Source of the DNA: DATARR01 sp036376245
Lineage (GTDB): Bacteria > Acidobacteriota > Thermoanaerobaculia > Multivoradales > UBA5704
Direction: 5' to 3'
Length of the DNA: 64,000 nt
NCBI GenBank assembly: GCA_036376245.1
Contig: DASVAS010000046.1
Span: forward strand, 86,062 to 150,061
Shown: one piece after another, positions 51,486 through 60,491 of the stretch
Position numbering within the stretch: the first letter of the stretch is position 1
How the letters are laid out: every line of letters starts with the position of its first letter
The notes under the pieces: model-generated
Databases searched by the model: none
What the model was told of the DNA's origin: nothing
The model's input: only the letters and a program-made list of their open reading frames with translations
Translations under genes and position numbers: made by a program

Positions 51486-52348
51486 TGGCCGGCGGAGTCG
51501 TGGGGCTCCAGAGAGAGCGGAGTCAGGCCGGGCACCAAGGGGCGCTGACCGAGCCGCGCTGGGTGCGCTGGCTCCTGATCGGCACGGCGCTGGCGTTCCT
51601 GACCTTCTTTCTTTTCGTGCCGCTGGTGCTGGTCTTCTACAAGGCCTTTGAAGACGGTGTCCAGACCTATCTCGCCTCGATCAGCGAGCCCGTGGCCCTG
51701 GCGGCCGTCCGCCTGACGCTGTTGACGGCGGCGATCACGGTGCCCCTCAATCTCCTGTTCGGACTGGCGGCGGCCTGGGCCATCGCCAAGTTCCGCTTCC
51801 GGGGCAAGAACCTGCTGATCACGCTGATCGACCTGCCGTTCAGCGTCTCGCCGGTGATCTCCGGCATGATCTTCGTGCTCCTGTTCGGGGCCCAGGGCTT
51901 TATCGGTCCCTGGCTGCAGGCGCACGACATCAAGATCATCTTCGCCGTGCCGGGCATCGTGCTGGCGACGCTGTTCGTGACCTCGCCCATGGTGGCGCGG
52001 GAGCTCATCCCGCTGATGCAGTCGCAGGGCAACGACGAGGAGGAGGCGGCGCTGACCTTGGGGGCTTCGGGATTGCAGACCTTCTTCCGGGTGAGCCTGC
52101 CGAAGATCCGCTGGGGCCTGCTCTACGGCGTGGTGCTCTGCAACGCGAGGGCGATGGGGGAGTTCGGCGCCGTCTCGGTGGTTTCGGGCCACATCCGGGG
52201 GCTGACCAACACCATGCCCCTGCACATCGAGATCCTCTACAACGAATACCAGTTCGCCGCCTCCTTCGCGGTGGCCTCGCTGCTGGCCCTGCTGGCGCTG
52301 GTGACGCTGGCGATCAAGAGCGTGATCGAGTGGCGGACGGCGCGGTAG
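51485..52348 (+). CDS. cysW: Sulfate ABC transporter permease CysW
   Basis: 287 aa, start overlapping the cysT stop. The start is more hydrophilic than usual (QRERSQAGHQGALTEPRWVRW). The family landmarks are DLPFSVSPVISGMIFVLLFG, EEAALTLGASGLQTFFRVSLPKIRW and GEFGAVSVVSGHIRGLTNT. It forms the second half of the channel. It is the last gene of the six-gene operon; 44 bp later the family-3 repeat begins, and no simple terminator is seen. Confidence 0.95.
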   Translation: MAGGVVGLQRERSQAGHQGALTEPRWVRWLLIGTALAFLTFFLFVPLVLVFYKAFEDGVQTYLASISEPVALAAVRLTLLTAAITVPLNLLFGLAAAWAIAKFRFRGKNLLITLIDLPFSVSPVISGMIFVLLFGAQGFIGPWLQAHDIKIIFAVPGIVLATLFVTSPMVARELIPLMQSQGNDEEEAALTLGASGLQTFFRVSLPKIRWGLLYGVVLCNARAMGEFGAVSVVSGHIRGLTNTMPLHIEILYNEYQFAASFAVASLLALLALVTLAIKSVIEWRTAR

Positions 52349-52391
52349 GAAGAGGAAGAAATAGTCCAACAAGTTGTTGGACTATTCCGGC

Positions 52392-52583
52392 GGCATGCCC
52401 TTCGAGACCTCACCCCCTGGCCCCCTCTCCCACCCCCTCCCGCCACCCGGGAGAGGGGGAACGATGAGTCAACGATCTTGCCGATCTCAAGAAGACCTCA
52501 ATCGAAGGGCCCTCCCTCTCCCGGGGGCGGGCGGCAGGGAGATGGGAGAGGGATCGAGGGTGAGGTCTCGAAGGGCGGATCGC
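52392..52583. repeat. Family-3 long inverted repeat, copy 2
   Basis: GGCATGCCCTTCGAGACCTCACCCC ... GGGTGAGGTCTCGAAGGGCGG: outer arms of about 20 bp plus inner GGGAGAGGG palindromes. It is the reverse complement of the copy at 55426-55618, and the two copies bracket the two-component genes. Confidence 0.85.
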
Positions 52584-52629
52584 TCCAACCGGCAAGCAGC
52601 CGTGAACCGGTGCTAACCTCCACTTTTCT

Positions 52630-54708
52630 ATGCGCCGTACCTCCCTCCGCACCCTCCTGATCGGCCTCAACGCCAGCCTCGTCCTGCTGGCGGTGATCGC
52701 GGTCGCGGTGTCCGCGGTGGGGCTGATCGAGCGGTTCGCGGACGAGCAGGGACTGGCGCGGGTCCAGCTCGCGGGGGCGGGAGCGCAGGAGGCGGTTGAA
52801 CGCTCGGCTCGGGACGTCCGGACCTCCGCTCTCCTGCTGGCGGAGCGGCCCACGGTCCGGCGTCTGCTGGCGGCCGGGGACTCCGCCGCCCTGACCGCCT
52901 TCCTGGAGCGCTTCCGCGCCACCAGCGGCCTTTCCGGCGTCGCCATCCTCGCGGACGGCAAGGCCTTCGCCGCCAGCGGCGCGGCTGTCCCCTGGCGGCG
53001 GGTCCAGGGCTCCGCCATCCAAAGATTGCCGGACGGCACCCTCCTGCTCGGCTCGGTCTCGCCCTTGCGGGAGACGCCCGGCGCCAGCGCCGCCGCCGCC
53101 CTGGTCCTCGACCGGTCGTTCGCCGACCGCACGTCCGAGCAGGTGGGCCTCGCCGTGACGATCCTCGATCCAGCGAGCGCGCTGGAGGATCCGGACGACC
53201 CGCGGATGCCCCTGCGGGCCGAGGTCCTGGCCTCCGGAGGCCCCGGCTCCAGCCGGCTCGAGGCGACGGATCTCTTCGTCTCCGTGCGCCCCCTGAAGGG
53301 ACCTTCCGGCGAGGTGTTGGCGCTGCTCGAGATCGCGCTGCCCCGCACCGCGGTGACCGCTTCGCTGGAGCGGCTGATCCGCAATCTCCTCCTTCTGGCC
53401 CTGGTCGTGGCCGCCCTCGCCATTCTCTCGGGGTTCCTGATCAGCCGGCGGCTGACCCGCCCCGTCCAGGACCTCACCGCCTCGGCGGCGCGGATCGGCC
53501 GCGGCGACCTCTCGACGCCCACGCCCCGCGCCGCTCCCGGCGCCGGCGCCGAGCTGAGCACCCTCGCCGCCACCATGGAGGAGATGCGCCGCCGGCTCCT
53601 GCAGCTCACTTCCGAGCTGCGCCGCCGCCAGGCCGAGGGCGAGGCCATCCTCACCGGCATCTCCGAAGGGGTCTTCAGCGTCGACCGCGACCGCCGCATC
53701 CGGTATCTCAATCCCCAGACGGCGGCGCTCTTGGGAATCCGCCCCGAGGAGGCGGTCGGCCGCTTCTGCGGCGACGTGCTTCGCCCCATCGGAAGAGACG
53801 GCGGGCGCCCGTGCGACGAGAGCTGCCCCATCGTCCACGCCCGGTTCCGGGGCGGCGCCAGCGCCACCGAGCACCTCGTGCTCCCGGACGGCTCGCGGCG
53901 CTCCGTGGTGATCACCAGCGCGCCGCCGGCAGAGGACCAGCAGTTCCAGGTGATGCGCGACGAGACCGACGTCGAGGCCGCCCGCCGCCAGCGCGACGCC
54001 GTGCTGGCCAACATCTCCCACGAGCTCCGAACGCCCCTCTCGGCGCAGCTCGCCTCCCTGGAGCTGCTGCGCGAGCGCCTGAGCGCCAACGGCCTGGACC
54101 CTGGCGTAGGCGACCTCGTCCTCTCGCTGGAGCGCGGCAGCCTCCGCCTCACCCAGCTCATCGACAACCTGCTGGAGAGCGTGCGCATCGAGTCCGGCCA
54201 GGACTCCATCCGCCACCGCCCCGTGGCCCTGGACGAGGTCGTGGAAGAGGCGATCGAGATGACCGCGCCCCTGCTTTCCCAGCGCGGCCAGACCGTCGAG
54301 GTGGATCTGCCGTATCCGCTGCCCCCCGTCCAGGGGGACGCCCCGCGCCTGACCCAGGTCTTCGTCAACCTGCTGGCCAACGCCAACAAGTTCGCGCCCA
54401 ACGGCTCGGTCGTGCGGGTCGGCGGCGCGGTCGAGGAGGGGAGGGTCGCGCTCTGGGTCGAGGACGAAGGGCCCGGGTTGCCGGACGGCGCCGCGTCCAG
54501 CGAGCTCTTCGGCCGCTTCGTGCGCCGGGCCGGCGACGGCGGCGAGGAGCCGGAGACCGCCGGCATGGGATTGGGACTGTGGATCGTCCGCTCGATCGTC
54601 GAGCGGCACGGCGGCGCCGTGGAGGCGGGACCGGGTCCGGACGGCCGGGGCACCCGCGTGCGGGTCGCGCTGCCCCGGGCGCGCGCGGCGGGAGGAGCGG
54701 CGGCATGA
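52630..54708 (+). CDS. Sensor histidine kinase
   Basis: 692 aa. Membrane segment 1 is at about 8-32, an extracytoplasmic sensor at about 35-255 (LARVQLAGAGAQEAVERSAR ... LEATDLFVSVRPLKGPSGEVL), and segment 2 at about 256-280. Then come HAMP (RRLTRPVQDLTASAARIGRG), PAS (AILTGISEGVFSVDRDRRIRY) and HisKA with phospho-accepting His in NISHELRTPLSAQLASLELL (about 462). The ATPase domain shows NLLANANKFAPNG, EDEGPGL and GMGLGLWIVRSIVERHGG. The stop overlaps the regulator's ATG. The signal is unknown. Both genes lie between inverted repeats, so the pair may have moved as a cassette. Confidence 0.92.
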   Translation: MRRTSLRTLLIGLNASLVLLAVIAVAVSAVGLIERFADEQGLARVQLAGAGAQEAVERSARDVRTSALLLAERPTVRRLLAAGDSAALTAFLERFRATSGLSGVAILADGKAFAASGAAVPWRRVQGSAIQRLPDGTLLLGSVSPLRETPGASAAAALVLDRSFADRTSEQVGLAVTILDPASALEDPDDPRMPLRAEVLASGGPGSSRLEATDLFVSVRPLKGPSGEVLALLEIALPRTAVTASLERLIRNLLLLALVVAALAILSGFLISRRLTRPVQDLTASAARIGRGDLSTPTPRAAPGAGAELSTLAATMEEMRRRLLQLTSELRRRQAEGEAILTGISEGVFSVDRDRRIRYLNPQTAALLGIRPEEAVGRFCGDVLRPIGRDGGRPCDESCPIVHARFRGGASATEHLVLPDGSRRSVVITSAPPAEDQQFQVMRDETDVEAARRQRDAVLANISHELRTPLSAQLASLELLRERLSANGLDPGVGDLVLSLERGSLRLTQLIDNLLESVRIESGQDSIRHRPVALDEVVEEAIEMTAPLLSQRGQTVEVDLPYPLPPVQGDAPRLTQVFVNLLANANKFAPNGSVVRVGGAVEEGRVALWVEDEGPGLPDGAASSELFGRFVRRAGDGGEEPETAGMGLGLWIVRSIVERHGGAVEAGPGPDGRGTRVRVALPRARAAGGAAA

Positions 54709-55394
54709 AGATCCTGGTGGCGGACGACGATCTGGAGCTTTCGGGGCTGATCTCCTATGCCCTGCGGCAGGCCGGCTATCTGGTGGTCGAGGCCGGCGAC
54801 GGCCAGGCCGCCCTCGACGCCTTCGAGGCGGAGGAGCCGGCCCTGGTCATCCTGGACTACAACATGCCGCGCCTGACGGGCCTGGAGGTCTGCCGGAAGA
54901 TCCGCGCCGATTCCAAGGTCCCGGTCATGATGCTCACCGTGCGGGCGGGGGAGGAGGACCAGGTCCAGGCCCTCGACGCCGGAGCGGACGACTACCTGAC
55001 CAAGCCCTTCAGTCCCCGCACCCTGCTGGCCCGGGTGCGCGCCCTGCTGCGGCGGGCCGGCGAGGAGAAGCCGGCGGCCCTGGCGGTGGGAGATTTCAGC
55101 CTGGAGGTGGAGCGCCAGGCCGTGTCCGTGCGCGGCGGCGAGCCCATCCGTCTGACCCGCCTGGAGCTGCGCCTGCTCCAGATCCTGATGGCCAACGCCG
55201 GCCACACCCTGCCCGCCGAGCGTCTCCTCTCCCACGTCTGGGGCTCCCGCGGCTCCGGCGACCGCCAGCTCCTCAAGCAGCTCGTCCACCGCCTGCGCCA
55301 GAAGATCGAGGCCGACGCGGCCGAGCCGCGCTATCTGGTGACGGTCAGCGGAGTGGGGTATGCGCTGCGGGAACGGGGGGAGGGAGACGCGTGA
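54705..55394 (+). CDS. OmpR/PhoB-family response regulator
   Basis: 229 aa. The receiver domain has DDD at the start (LVADDDLELSGLISYALRQ), the phospho-accepting Asp in LVILDYNMP (about 52) and Lys in LTKPF. The C-terminal winged helix begins near 135 (LAVGDFSLEVERQAVSVRGG) and ends RYLVTVSGVGYAL. It is coupled (ATGA) to the kinase gene. Targets cannot be told from the sequence. The 3' end runs into family-3 repeat copy 3 after 31 bp. Confidence 0.95.
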   Translation: MKILVADDDLELSGLISYALRQAGYLVVEAGDGQAALDAFEAEEPALVILDYNMPRLTGLEVCRKIRADSKVPVMMLTVRAGEEDQVQALDAGADDYLTKPFSPRTLLARVRALLRRAGEEKPAALAVGDFSLEVERQAVSVRGGEPIRLTRLELRLLQILMANAGHTLPAERLLSHVWGSRGSGDRQLLKQLVHRLRQKIEADAAEPRYLVTVSGVGYALRERGEGDA

Positions 55395-55425
55395 GGAGGT
55401 TCAGCGGGGCGGTGGTGGGTGGGGC

Positions 55426-55618
55426 GGCATGCCCTTCGAGACCTCACCCTCGATCCCTCTCCCGTCTCCCTGCCGCCCGCCCCCGGGAGAGGGAGGGCCC
55501 TGCGATCAAGGTCTTGCTGAGCTTGGCAAGATCGTTGACTCATCGTTCCCCCTCTCCCGGTTGGGGGGAGGGGGATGGGAGAGGGGGCCAGGGGGTGAGG
55601 TCTCGAAGGGCGGAACGC
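55426..55618. repeat. Family-3 long inverted repeat, copy 3
   Basis: Reverse complement of 52392-52583: it begins GGCATGCCCTTCGAGACCTCACCC and ends GGTGAGGTCTCGAAGGGCGGAACGC. It shares with family 1 the tail CGAAGGGC..(A/G)CCGCC. Confidence 0.85.
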
Positions 55619-55643
55619 TCAGCCAGCCAAAAACACTGAACGC

Positions 55644-56450
55644 TTACCGGCGCCGGGGCCGGAACCCCGGGATGGCCGCGTGCAGCCGGTGATGGAGCGG
55701 CTCCTGCAGGTGCTCATCGGCCACCCGCTCGCGCAGGCCGCCGGCGCGCTTGCGAAGACGTCCGGCGCGGAGTTGCGCGCGGTCCGCGGCGTCGCGATGT
55801 CCCAGCGCCTGGAGGAGGTCCGCCCGGACGCTCTCCAGCTCCGCGCGGTCCAGCAGGTCGCCGGTGCCGAGGGCCAGCACGTCCTCGGCCTGGCTGAGCG
55901 CCGCCTTCGCGCCTTCCAGGTCGCGGTTGATCCGCCTGGCCTGGCTCAGGGCCACCAGGGCGGAGCTCTGGAAGTCGTGAACCCGCTCGTCGCCATAGAC
56001 GGTGTGGCTCAGGGTCTGGGCCACGATCCAGGAGAGCTCCGCGGCTTCCAGCGCGGCCGCGCGCTCCCCCTCGTGCAGGAAATGCCGGTACCGCTGCTGC
56101 AGGCAATCGAAGAGGCCCCAGGTCTGGAACCGCCGGTCGTTGCGGATCATCACCTGCCGGCGCGCCGGAGGATGCCCCTCCAGCGCGCTCCAGAGACGGC
56201 CCGCGTCCCGGCGCTCCTGGGCCAGCCGGCTCTGAATCGTCTGCGTACCCTTGAGGGCGCGGCGGAGGGCCGCGTCATATTGACCGGTCGTTTCGGCCAC
56301 GAGCTCCGTTTCGGCGGCGGGTTCCAAAGCGGCTCCGGCCAGGAGCTGCCGCACGATCCGCTGCCGGTCCTCGGGGCCGGAACTCATCAGCTTTTCGATG
56401 GCGCCCCAGGTGACGGAGCGCTGTGCCGTGTCCATGTTGAGATGTCCCAT
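55644..56450 (-). CDS. Helical-repeat protein, paralogue of 45027-45821
   Basis: 268 aa from ATG 56450 (GGGGGGA 8 nt upstream); a TTG-started extension of 20 residues is possible but less likely. It shares with 45027-45821 the order of motifs ALEGHPPARRQVMIRNDRRF, QTWGLFDCLQQRYR, VYGDERVHDFQSSALVALSQARRI and LALGTGDLLDRAELESV. It is helical throughout, with Arg-rich end. It is divergent from cphB, as its paralogue is from cysA, so both sit at operon promoters and may be regulators. No DNA-binding motif is clear. Confidence 0.65.
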   Translation of the reverse strand: MGHLNMDTAQRSVTWGAIEKLMSSGPEDRQRIVRQLLAGAALEPAAETELVAETTGQYDAALRRALKGTQTIQSRLAQERRDAGRLWSALEGHPPARRQVMIRNDRRFQTWGLFDCLQQRYRHFLHEGERAAALEAAELSWIVAQTLSHTVYGDERVHDFQSSALVALSQARRINRDLEGAKAALSQAEDVLALGTGDLLDRAELESVRADLLQALGHRDAADRAQLRAGRLRKRAGGLRERVADEHLQEPLHHRLHAAIPGFRPRRR

Positions 56451-56641
56451 GTTGTCGTCCCCCCCTTGGAAAGTGCACACCTCGATGTGCGAAATCCCTT
56501 TGCGATTCAAGCCTAAGCAAGAGGCGTGCCGGGCATGGCATACGCCGGTGTCCAGCTCTTGTTCAGCTCCTCCCTACCCGCGGGGGTGTTTTCGGCGCGC
56601 CGCGGGATCTGGCATCCTGTTTGCGCTAGGGAGGGAGCACC

Positions 56642-57577
56642 ATGGATATCCTGCCGATCCCCCACGTCACTCATCCCGGCATGCTGATCGCCATCGGCGG
56701 CGCCGAGGACAAGACCCGCGAACGCATCATCCTGCGCTACTTCCTGGAGGCCGCCGGCGGCTCGGACGCCAACATCGTGGTGCTCGCCACGGCGTCCGAT
56801 GTCCCGGAGACCGGCGAGCGTTACGCCGACCTCTTCCTTTCACTCCACGCGGAGACCGTCGAGGTCCTGAAGATCGAGACGCGGGAGGACGCCATCGAGG
56901 CGGGGGAGGAGGCGCACGACCTCCTGGAGTACGCCACCGGCCTTTTCATCACCGGCGGCAGCCAGCTCAAGCTCTCCTCGGCCCTGGGGGGCACCGAGAT
57001 CGCCTCCACCATCCGCCGCCGCCACGCCGCCGGCATGGTGGTGGCCGGCACCAGCGCCGGGGCCGCCCTGCTCTCCGAGCACATGATCGCCCTGGGGGAG
57101 AGCGGAGCCACGCCGCGCCGCCGCCTCGTCCATATGGCCAAGGGATTGGGGCTCGCGCCGGAAGTCATCATCGATCAGCATTTCCGGCGCCGCGACCGCC
57201 TCGGCCGGTTGCTGACAGCTCTTTCTTACAATCCAGCCCCCCTCGGACTTGGTATTGATGAGGACACCGCCGCCATCATCAGCGGCAACGGCGAATTGAG
57301 CGTCCTCGGGGCCGGCGCCGTCATGGTGGTGGACGCCTCCGGGCTGCGCTTCACCGACAGTCACGCCGTCCATCGCGGTCAGCCCGTGGCGATGATGGGC
57401 CTCAAGCTCGACTTCCTCACCACCGGCTGCCACTACGACCTCAGGAAGAGGATGGGGATCACACCGCCGCCCATGGTCCACTTCGATCCCATGGACCGGC
57501 GCTCTCCCGAACGGGCTCCCGTGCTGCGCGAAGAGCTGCCGGTGGCCTCGGAGGTTTCGGAGGACGGGGGAGAGTAG
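56642..57577 (+). CDS. cphB: Cyanophycinase
   Basis: 311 aa behind AGGGAGG. Peptidase family S51: LIAIGGAEDKTRERIILRYF, VLATASDVPETGERY, GLFITGGSQLKLSSALGGT, and the nucleophile Ser in VVAGTSAGAALLSE. VIIDQHFRRRDRLGRLL carries the further catalytic region. It hydrolyses cyanophycin to beta-Asp-Arg dipeptides. A tail of about 40 residues (RRSPERAPVLREELPVASE) extends past the usual fold. cphA follows 92 bp later. Confidence 0.95.
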   Translation: MDILPIPHVTHPGMLIAIGGAEDKTRERIILRYFLEAAGGSDANIVVLATASDVPETGERYADLFLSLHAETVEVLKIETREDAIEAGEEAHDLLEYATGLFITGGSQLKLSSALGGTEIASTIRRRHAAGMVVAGTSAGAALLSEHMIALGESGATPRRRLVHMAKGLGLAPEVIIDQHFRRRDRLGRLLTALSYNPAPLGLGIDEDTAAIISGNGELSVLGAGAVMVVDASGLRFTDSHAVHRGQPVAMMGLKLDFLTTGCHYDLRKRMGITPPPMVHFDPMDRRSPERAPVLREELPVASEVSEDGGE

Positions 57578-57580
57578 GGC

Positions 57581-57598
57581 CCCCTCACCAGGGGTTTT
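57581..57598 (+). terminator. Weak hairpin with T-tract between cphB and cphA
   Basis: CCCCT, loop CACC, AGGGG, then TTTT directly after the cphB stop. The stem is short, so it may only reduce readthrough to cphA. Confidence 0.4.
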
Positions 57599-57669
57599 GG
57601 CACATCGATTGCTCACTTTTGGGGGATGGAGACCTTCTACCCTGATATCCCCCAACTGGAGAGCACATC

Positions 57670-60378
57670 ATGAAAGTCCTGGAGACCAGGGTTTATCGCG
57701 GCCCCAATCTCTACGCCCGCTGGCCGGTGATCCGTCTGCGACTCGATCTGGGTGAATTGGAGGATTATCCGACCGCGAAACTTCCAGGTTTTACAGACCG
57801 CCTTTTGGAATTGATTCCTTCTCTGCACCAGCATGGCTGCTCCTATGGCGAGGACGGCGGCTTCGTGCGGCGCATGAGAGAGGATGAAGGCACCTGGCTG
57901 GGGCACGTGCTGGAGCACATCGCCATCGAGCTGCAGGTCCTGGTGGGAACCCCCGTCACCTTCGGCAAGACCCGCAGCCACAACCTGCCCCGGGGCCAGT
58001 ACCACGTCGTCTATAGCTACATCGAAGAGGCCGTGGGCCTCGCCGCGGGCGATCTCGGGTTGCGGATCATCCGCCACCTGCTGCCCCCGGAGCGCAAGGC
58101 CCACGATCCATCGCCCTTCGACTTCAAGGCCGAATTCGAGAAGCTGGTGCGCCTCGCCCAGCGCCGCGCCCTCGGGCCGTCCACCGCCGCTCTGGTGGCC
58201 GCCGCCGAAGACCGCGACATCCCCTGGATCCGCCTCAACGAGGGATCGCTGGTGCAGCTCGGCTACGGCAAGTACCAGAAGCGCATCCAGGCGACCCTCA
58301 CCAGCGAGACCCGGCAGATCGCCGTCGAGATCGCCTCCGACAAGCGGTTGACCCACCAGATCCTCGAGCAGCTCGGCCTGCCCGTGCCCCGGCAGTCCAT
58401 CGTCTACGATCCGGAGGATGCGGTGGAAGAGGCGGACCGTCTGGGTTATCCCGTAGTCGTCAAGCCCCTCGACGGCAACCATGGCAACGCCGTCGCCACC
58501 CACCTGAAGACGGCCGACGAGGTGCGGGCCGCCTACGAGAAGGCCTGGGAGCTCAGCTCCCGCGTCATCGTCGAGACCTGCCAGATGGGGCAGGACTACC
58601 GCATCCTGGTCATCGACGGCAAAGTGGTCGCCGTGGCGCGGCGGGTGCCCGGGCACGTCGTGGGCGACGGCCGGCGCACCGTGGCCGAGCTGATCGAGAT
58701 CGTCAACCGCGATCCTCGGCGCGGCATCGGCCATGAGAAGGTCCTCACCCGGTTGGTCGTGGACGACCAGGCCCGGCGTCTCCTCGACGCCGCCGGCTTG
58801 ACCCTGGAATCCGTCCCCGAAAAGGGACAGACCGTCTACCTGCGCTCCACCGGCAACCTCTCCACCGGCGGCACCGCCATCGACATGACGGACGTGATCC
58901 ACGACGACAACCGGATCATGGCCGAGCGGGCCGTCAAGGCCATCGGGCTCGACGTCGGCGGCGTCGATTTCATCTGCCCGGACATCACCCGCAGCTACAA
59001 GGAAGTCGGCGGCGCCATCGTCGAGATCAACGCCGCCCCGGGCTTCCGCATGCACCTCGCGCCCACCGAGGGCAAGCCGCGCGACGTGGCCGGGCCGGTG
59101 ATCGACATGCTCTTCCCGCGCGGCACGAAGTTCCGCATCCCCATCGCCGCGATCACGGGAACCAACGGCAAGACCACCACCACCCGCATGGTGGGCCACA
59201 TCCTCAAGCTCTCGGGCTACAAGGTGGGGATGGCCACCACGGACGGCGTCTACATCGACGGCGTGCGCACCGTGCGCGGCGACATGACCGGCCCGTGGTC
59301 GAGCCAGATCGTGCTCCGCGATCCCTCGATCGACGCCGCCGTGCTGGAGAGCGCCCGCGGCGGCATCGTGCGCTCCGGCCTCGGCTGGCGCAACTGCAAC
59401 GTCGGCGCGGTGATCAACGTCGCCGCCGACCATCTCGGCCTCGGCGGGATCGACGACCTGGAGACCCTGGCGCAGGTCAAGCAGATCATCGTCGAAGTGG
59501 CCACCGACTACTGCGTCCTCAACGCCGACGACGAGCGGGTGGTGCGCATGGCCGAGGCGAGCCCCGCCGAGCCCATCTACGTCACCATGGACCGCAAGAA
59601 CGAAGTCGTGCGCGAGCACGTGCGGAAGCGGGGCAAGGCCGTGGTGCTGGAGGAGGGACTCAACGGCCGCATGATCGTCCTCTACCAGGGTGAGCGGCAG
59701 ATCCCGCTGCTGCTGGCGCGCCACATCCCGGCGACCATCGAAGGGCGGGCCCTGCACAACATCCAGAACGCCATGTTCGCCGCCGCCGTCGCGCACGGCA
59801 TCGGGGTCGGGGTGGACAACATCCGCCAGGGCCTGCGCACCTTCAGCACCGATTTCTTCCAGGCGCCCGGGCGGCTCAACTTCTACAACGAGCATCCCTT
59901 CCGGGTGCTGCTCGACTACGCCCACAACGCCCACAGCATGGAAGCCGTGTCACGGACCGTTCTCGAGCTCGCGGTCCATGGACGGCGCATCGGCGTCATC
60001 GCCTCGCCCGGTGACCGCCGCGACGAGGACATCCTGGCCCTGGCGATGGCCGCCGCGCCCGCCTTCGACCTCATCCTCCTGCGGGAGGACCACGATCTGC
60101 GGGGCCGGCAGCCCGGCGAGACGGCCGAGCTGCTGCGCAAGGGCCTCTTCGCCGCCGGCGTGCCCCCGGAGCGGATCGTCAACGGCGTCCACTCGGAAGA
60201 GGAGTCCGTTCTCAAGGCTCTGGGGATGGCCCGCGCCGGCGATCTCGTGGTGATCTTCGGCGAGAACCTCGCCCAGGTCTGGGACCTCATCGTCCACTTC
60301 AAGCCCGCGCCCCAGGCGGCGGCTCCCGTCGGGGAGGAGGTGCTGGTGGGGGCGTTGGAGGGGAAGGGGAGGAAGTAG
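57670..60378 (+). CDS. cphA: Cyanophycin synthetase
   Basis: 902 aa, the normal size. N-domain about 1-160 with GHVLEHIAIELQ (HxxEH at 79-83 plus a later Glu), a metal-site-like motif that in other CphA enzymes I associate with primer generation. ATP-grasp domain about 200-480: RLGYPVVVKPLDGNHGNAV, YRILVIDGKVVAVARRVPG, FICPDITRSYKEVGGAIVEINAAPG. Mur-ligase-type domain from about 490: ITGTNGKTTTTRMVGHILK, LESARGGIVRSGLGW, VLLDYAHNAHSMEAV. It alternately adds Asp and Arg to build cyanophycin from ATP. Start GAGAG site 6-10 nt upstream. Confidence 0.97.
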   Translation: MKVLETRVYRGPNLYARWPVIRLRLDLGELEDYPTAKLPGFTDRLLELIPSLHQHGCSYGEDGGFVRRMREDEGTWLGHVLEHIAIELQVLVGTPVTFGKTRSHNLPRGQYHVVYSYIEEAVGLAAGDLGLRIIRHLLPPERKAHDPSPFDFKAEFEKLVRLAQRRALGPSTAALVAAAEDRDIPWIRLNEGSLVQLGYGKYQKRIQATLTSETRQIAVEIASDKRLTHQILEQLGLPVPRQSIVYDPEDAVEEADRLGYPVVVKPLDGNHGNAVATHLKTADEVRAAYEKAWELSSRVIVETCQMGQDYRILVIDGKVVAVARRVPGHVVGDGRRTVAELIEIVNRDPRRGIGHEKVLTRLVVDDQARRLLDAAGLTLESVPEKGQTVYLRSTGNLSTGGTAIDMTDVIHDDNRIMAERAVKAIGLDVGGVDFICPDITRSYKEVGGAIVEINAAPGFRMHLAPTEGKPRDVAGPVIDMLFPRGTKFRIPIAAITGTNGKTTTTRMVGHILKLSGYKVGMATTDGVYIDGVRTVRGDMTGPWSSQIVLRDPSIDAAVLESARGGIVRSGLGWRNCNVGAVINVAADHLGLGGIDDLETLAQVKQIIVEVATDYCVLNADDERVVRMAEASPAEPIYVTMDRKNEVVREHVRKRGKAVVLEEGLNGRMIVLYQGERQIPLLLARHIPATIEGRALHNIQNAMFAAAVAHGIGVGVDNIRQGLRTFSTDFFQAPGRLNFYNEHPFRVLLDYAHNAHSMEAVSRTVLELAVHGRRIGVIASPGDRRDEDILALAMAAAPAFDLILLREDHDLRGRQPGETAELLRKGLFAAGVPPERIVNGVHSEEESVLKALGMARAGDLVVIFGENLAQVWDLIVHFKPAPQAAAPVGEEVLVGALEGKGRK

Positions 60379-60389
60379 GCTGCCGAAGC

Positions 60390-60485
60390 AAGGACCTAAA
60401 GGACATAAACGACCTAAAGGACCCAAAGGACAACAATTCTGATGTCGTTTACGTCCCTTAGGTCCTTTATGTCCTTTAGGTCCTT
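60390..60485. terminator. Long hairpin built of AAGGACCTA-type tandem units
   Basis: The left arm (AAGGACCTAAAGGACATAAA, then ACGACCTAAAGGACCC) pairs with a near-complementary right arm of about 45 nt. It lies between convergent cphA and the Mur ligase gene. It is structurally like the hairpin at 35364-35436. Confidence 0.65.
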
Positions 60486-60491
60486 GTCTTC

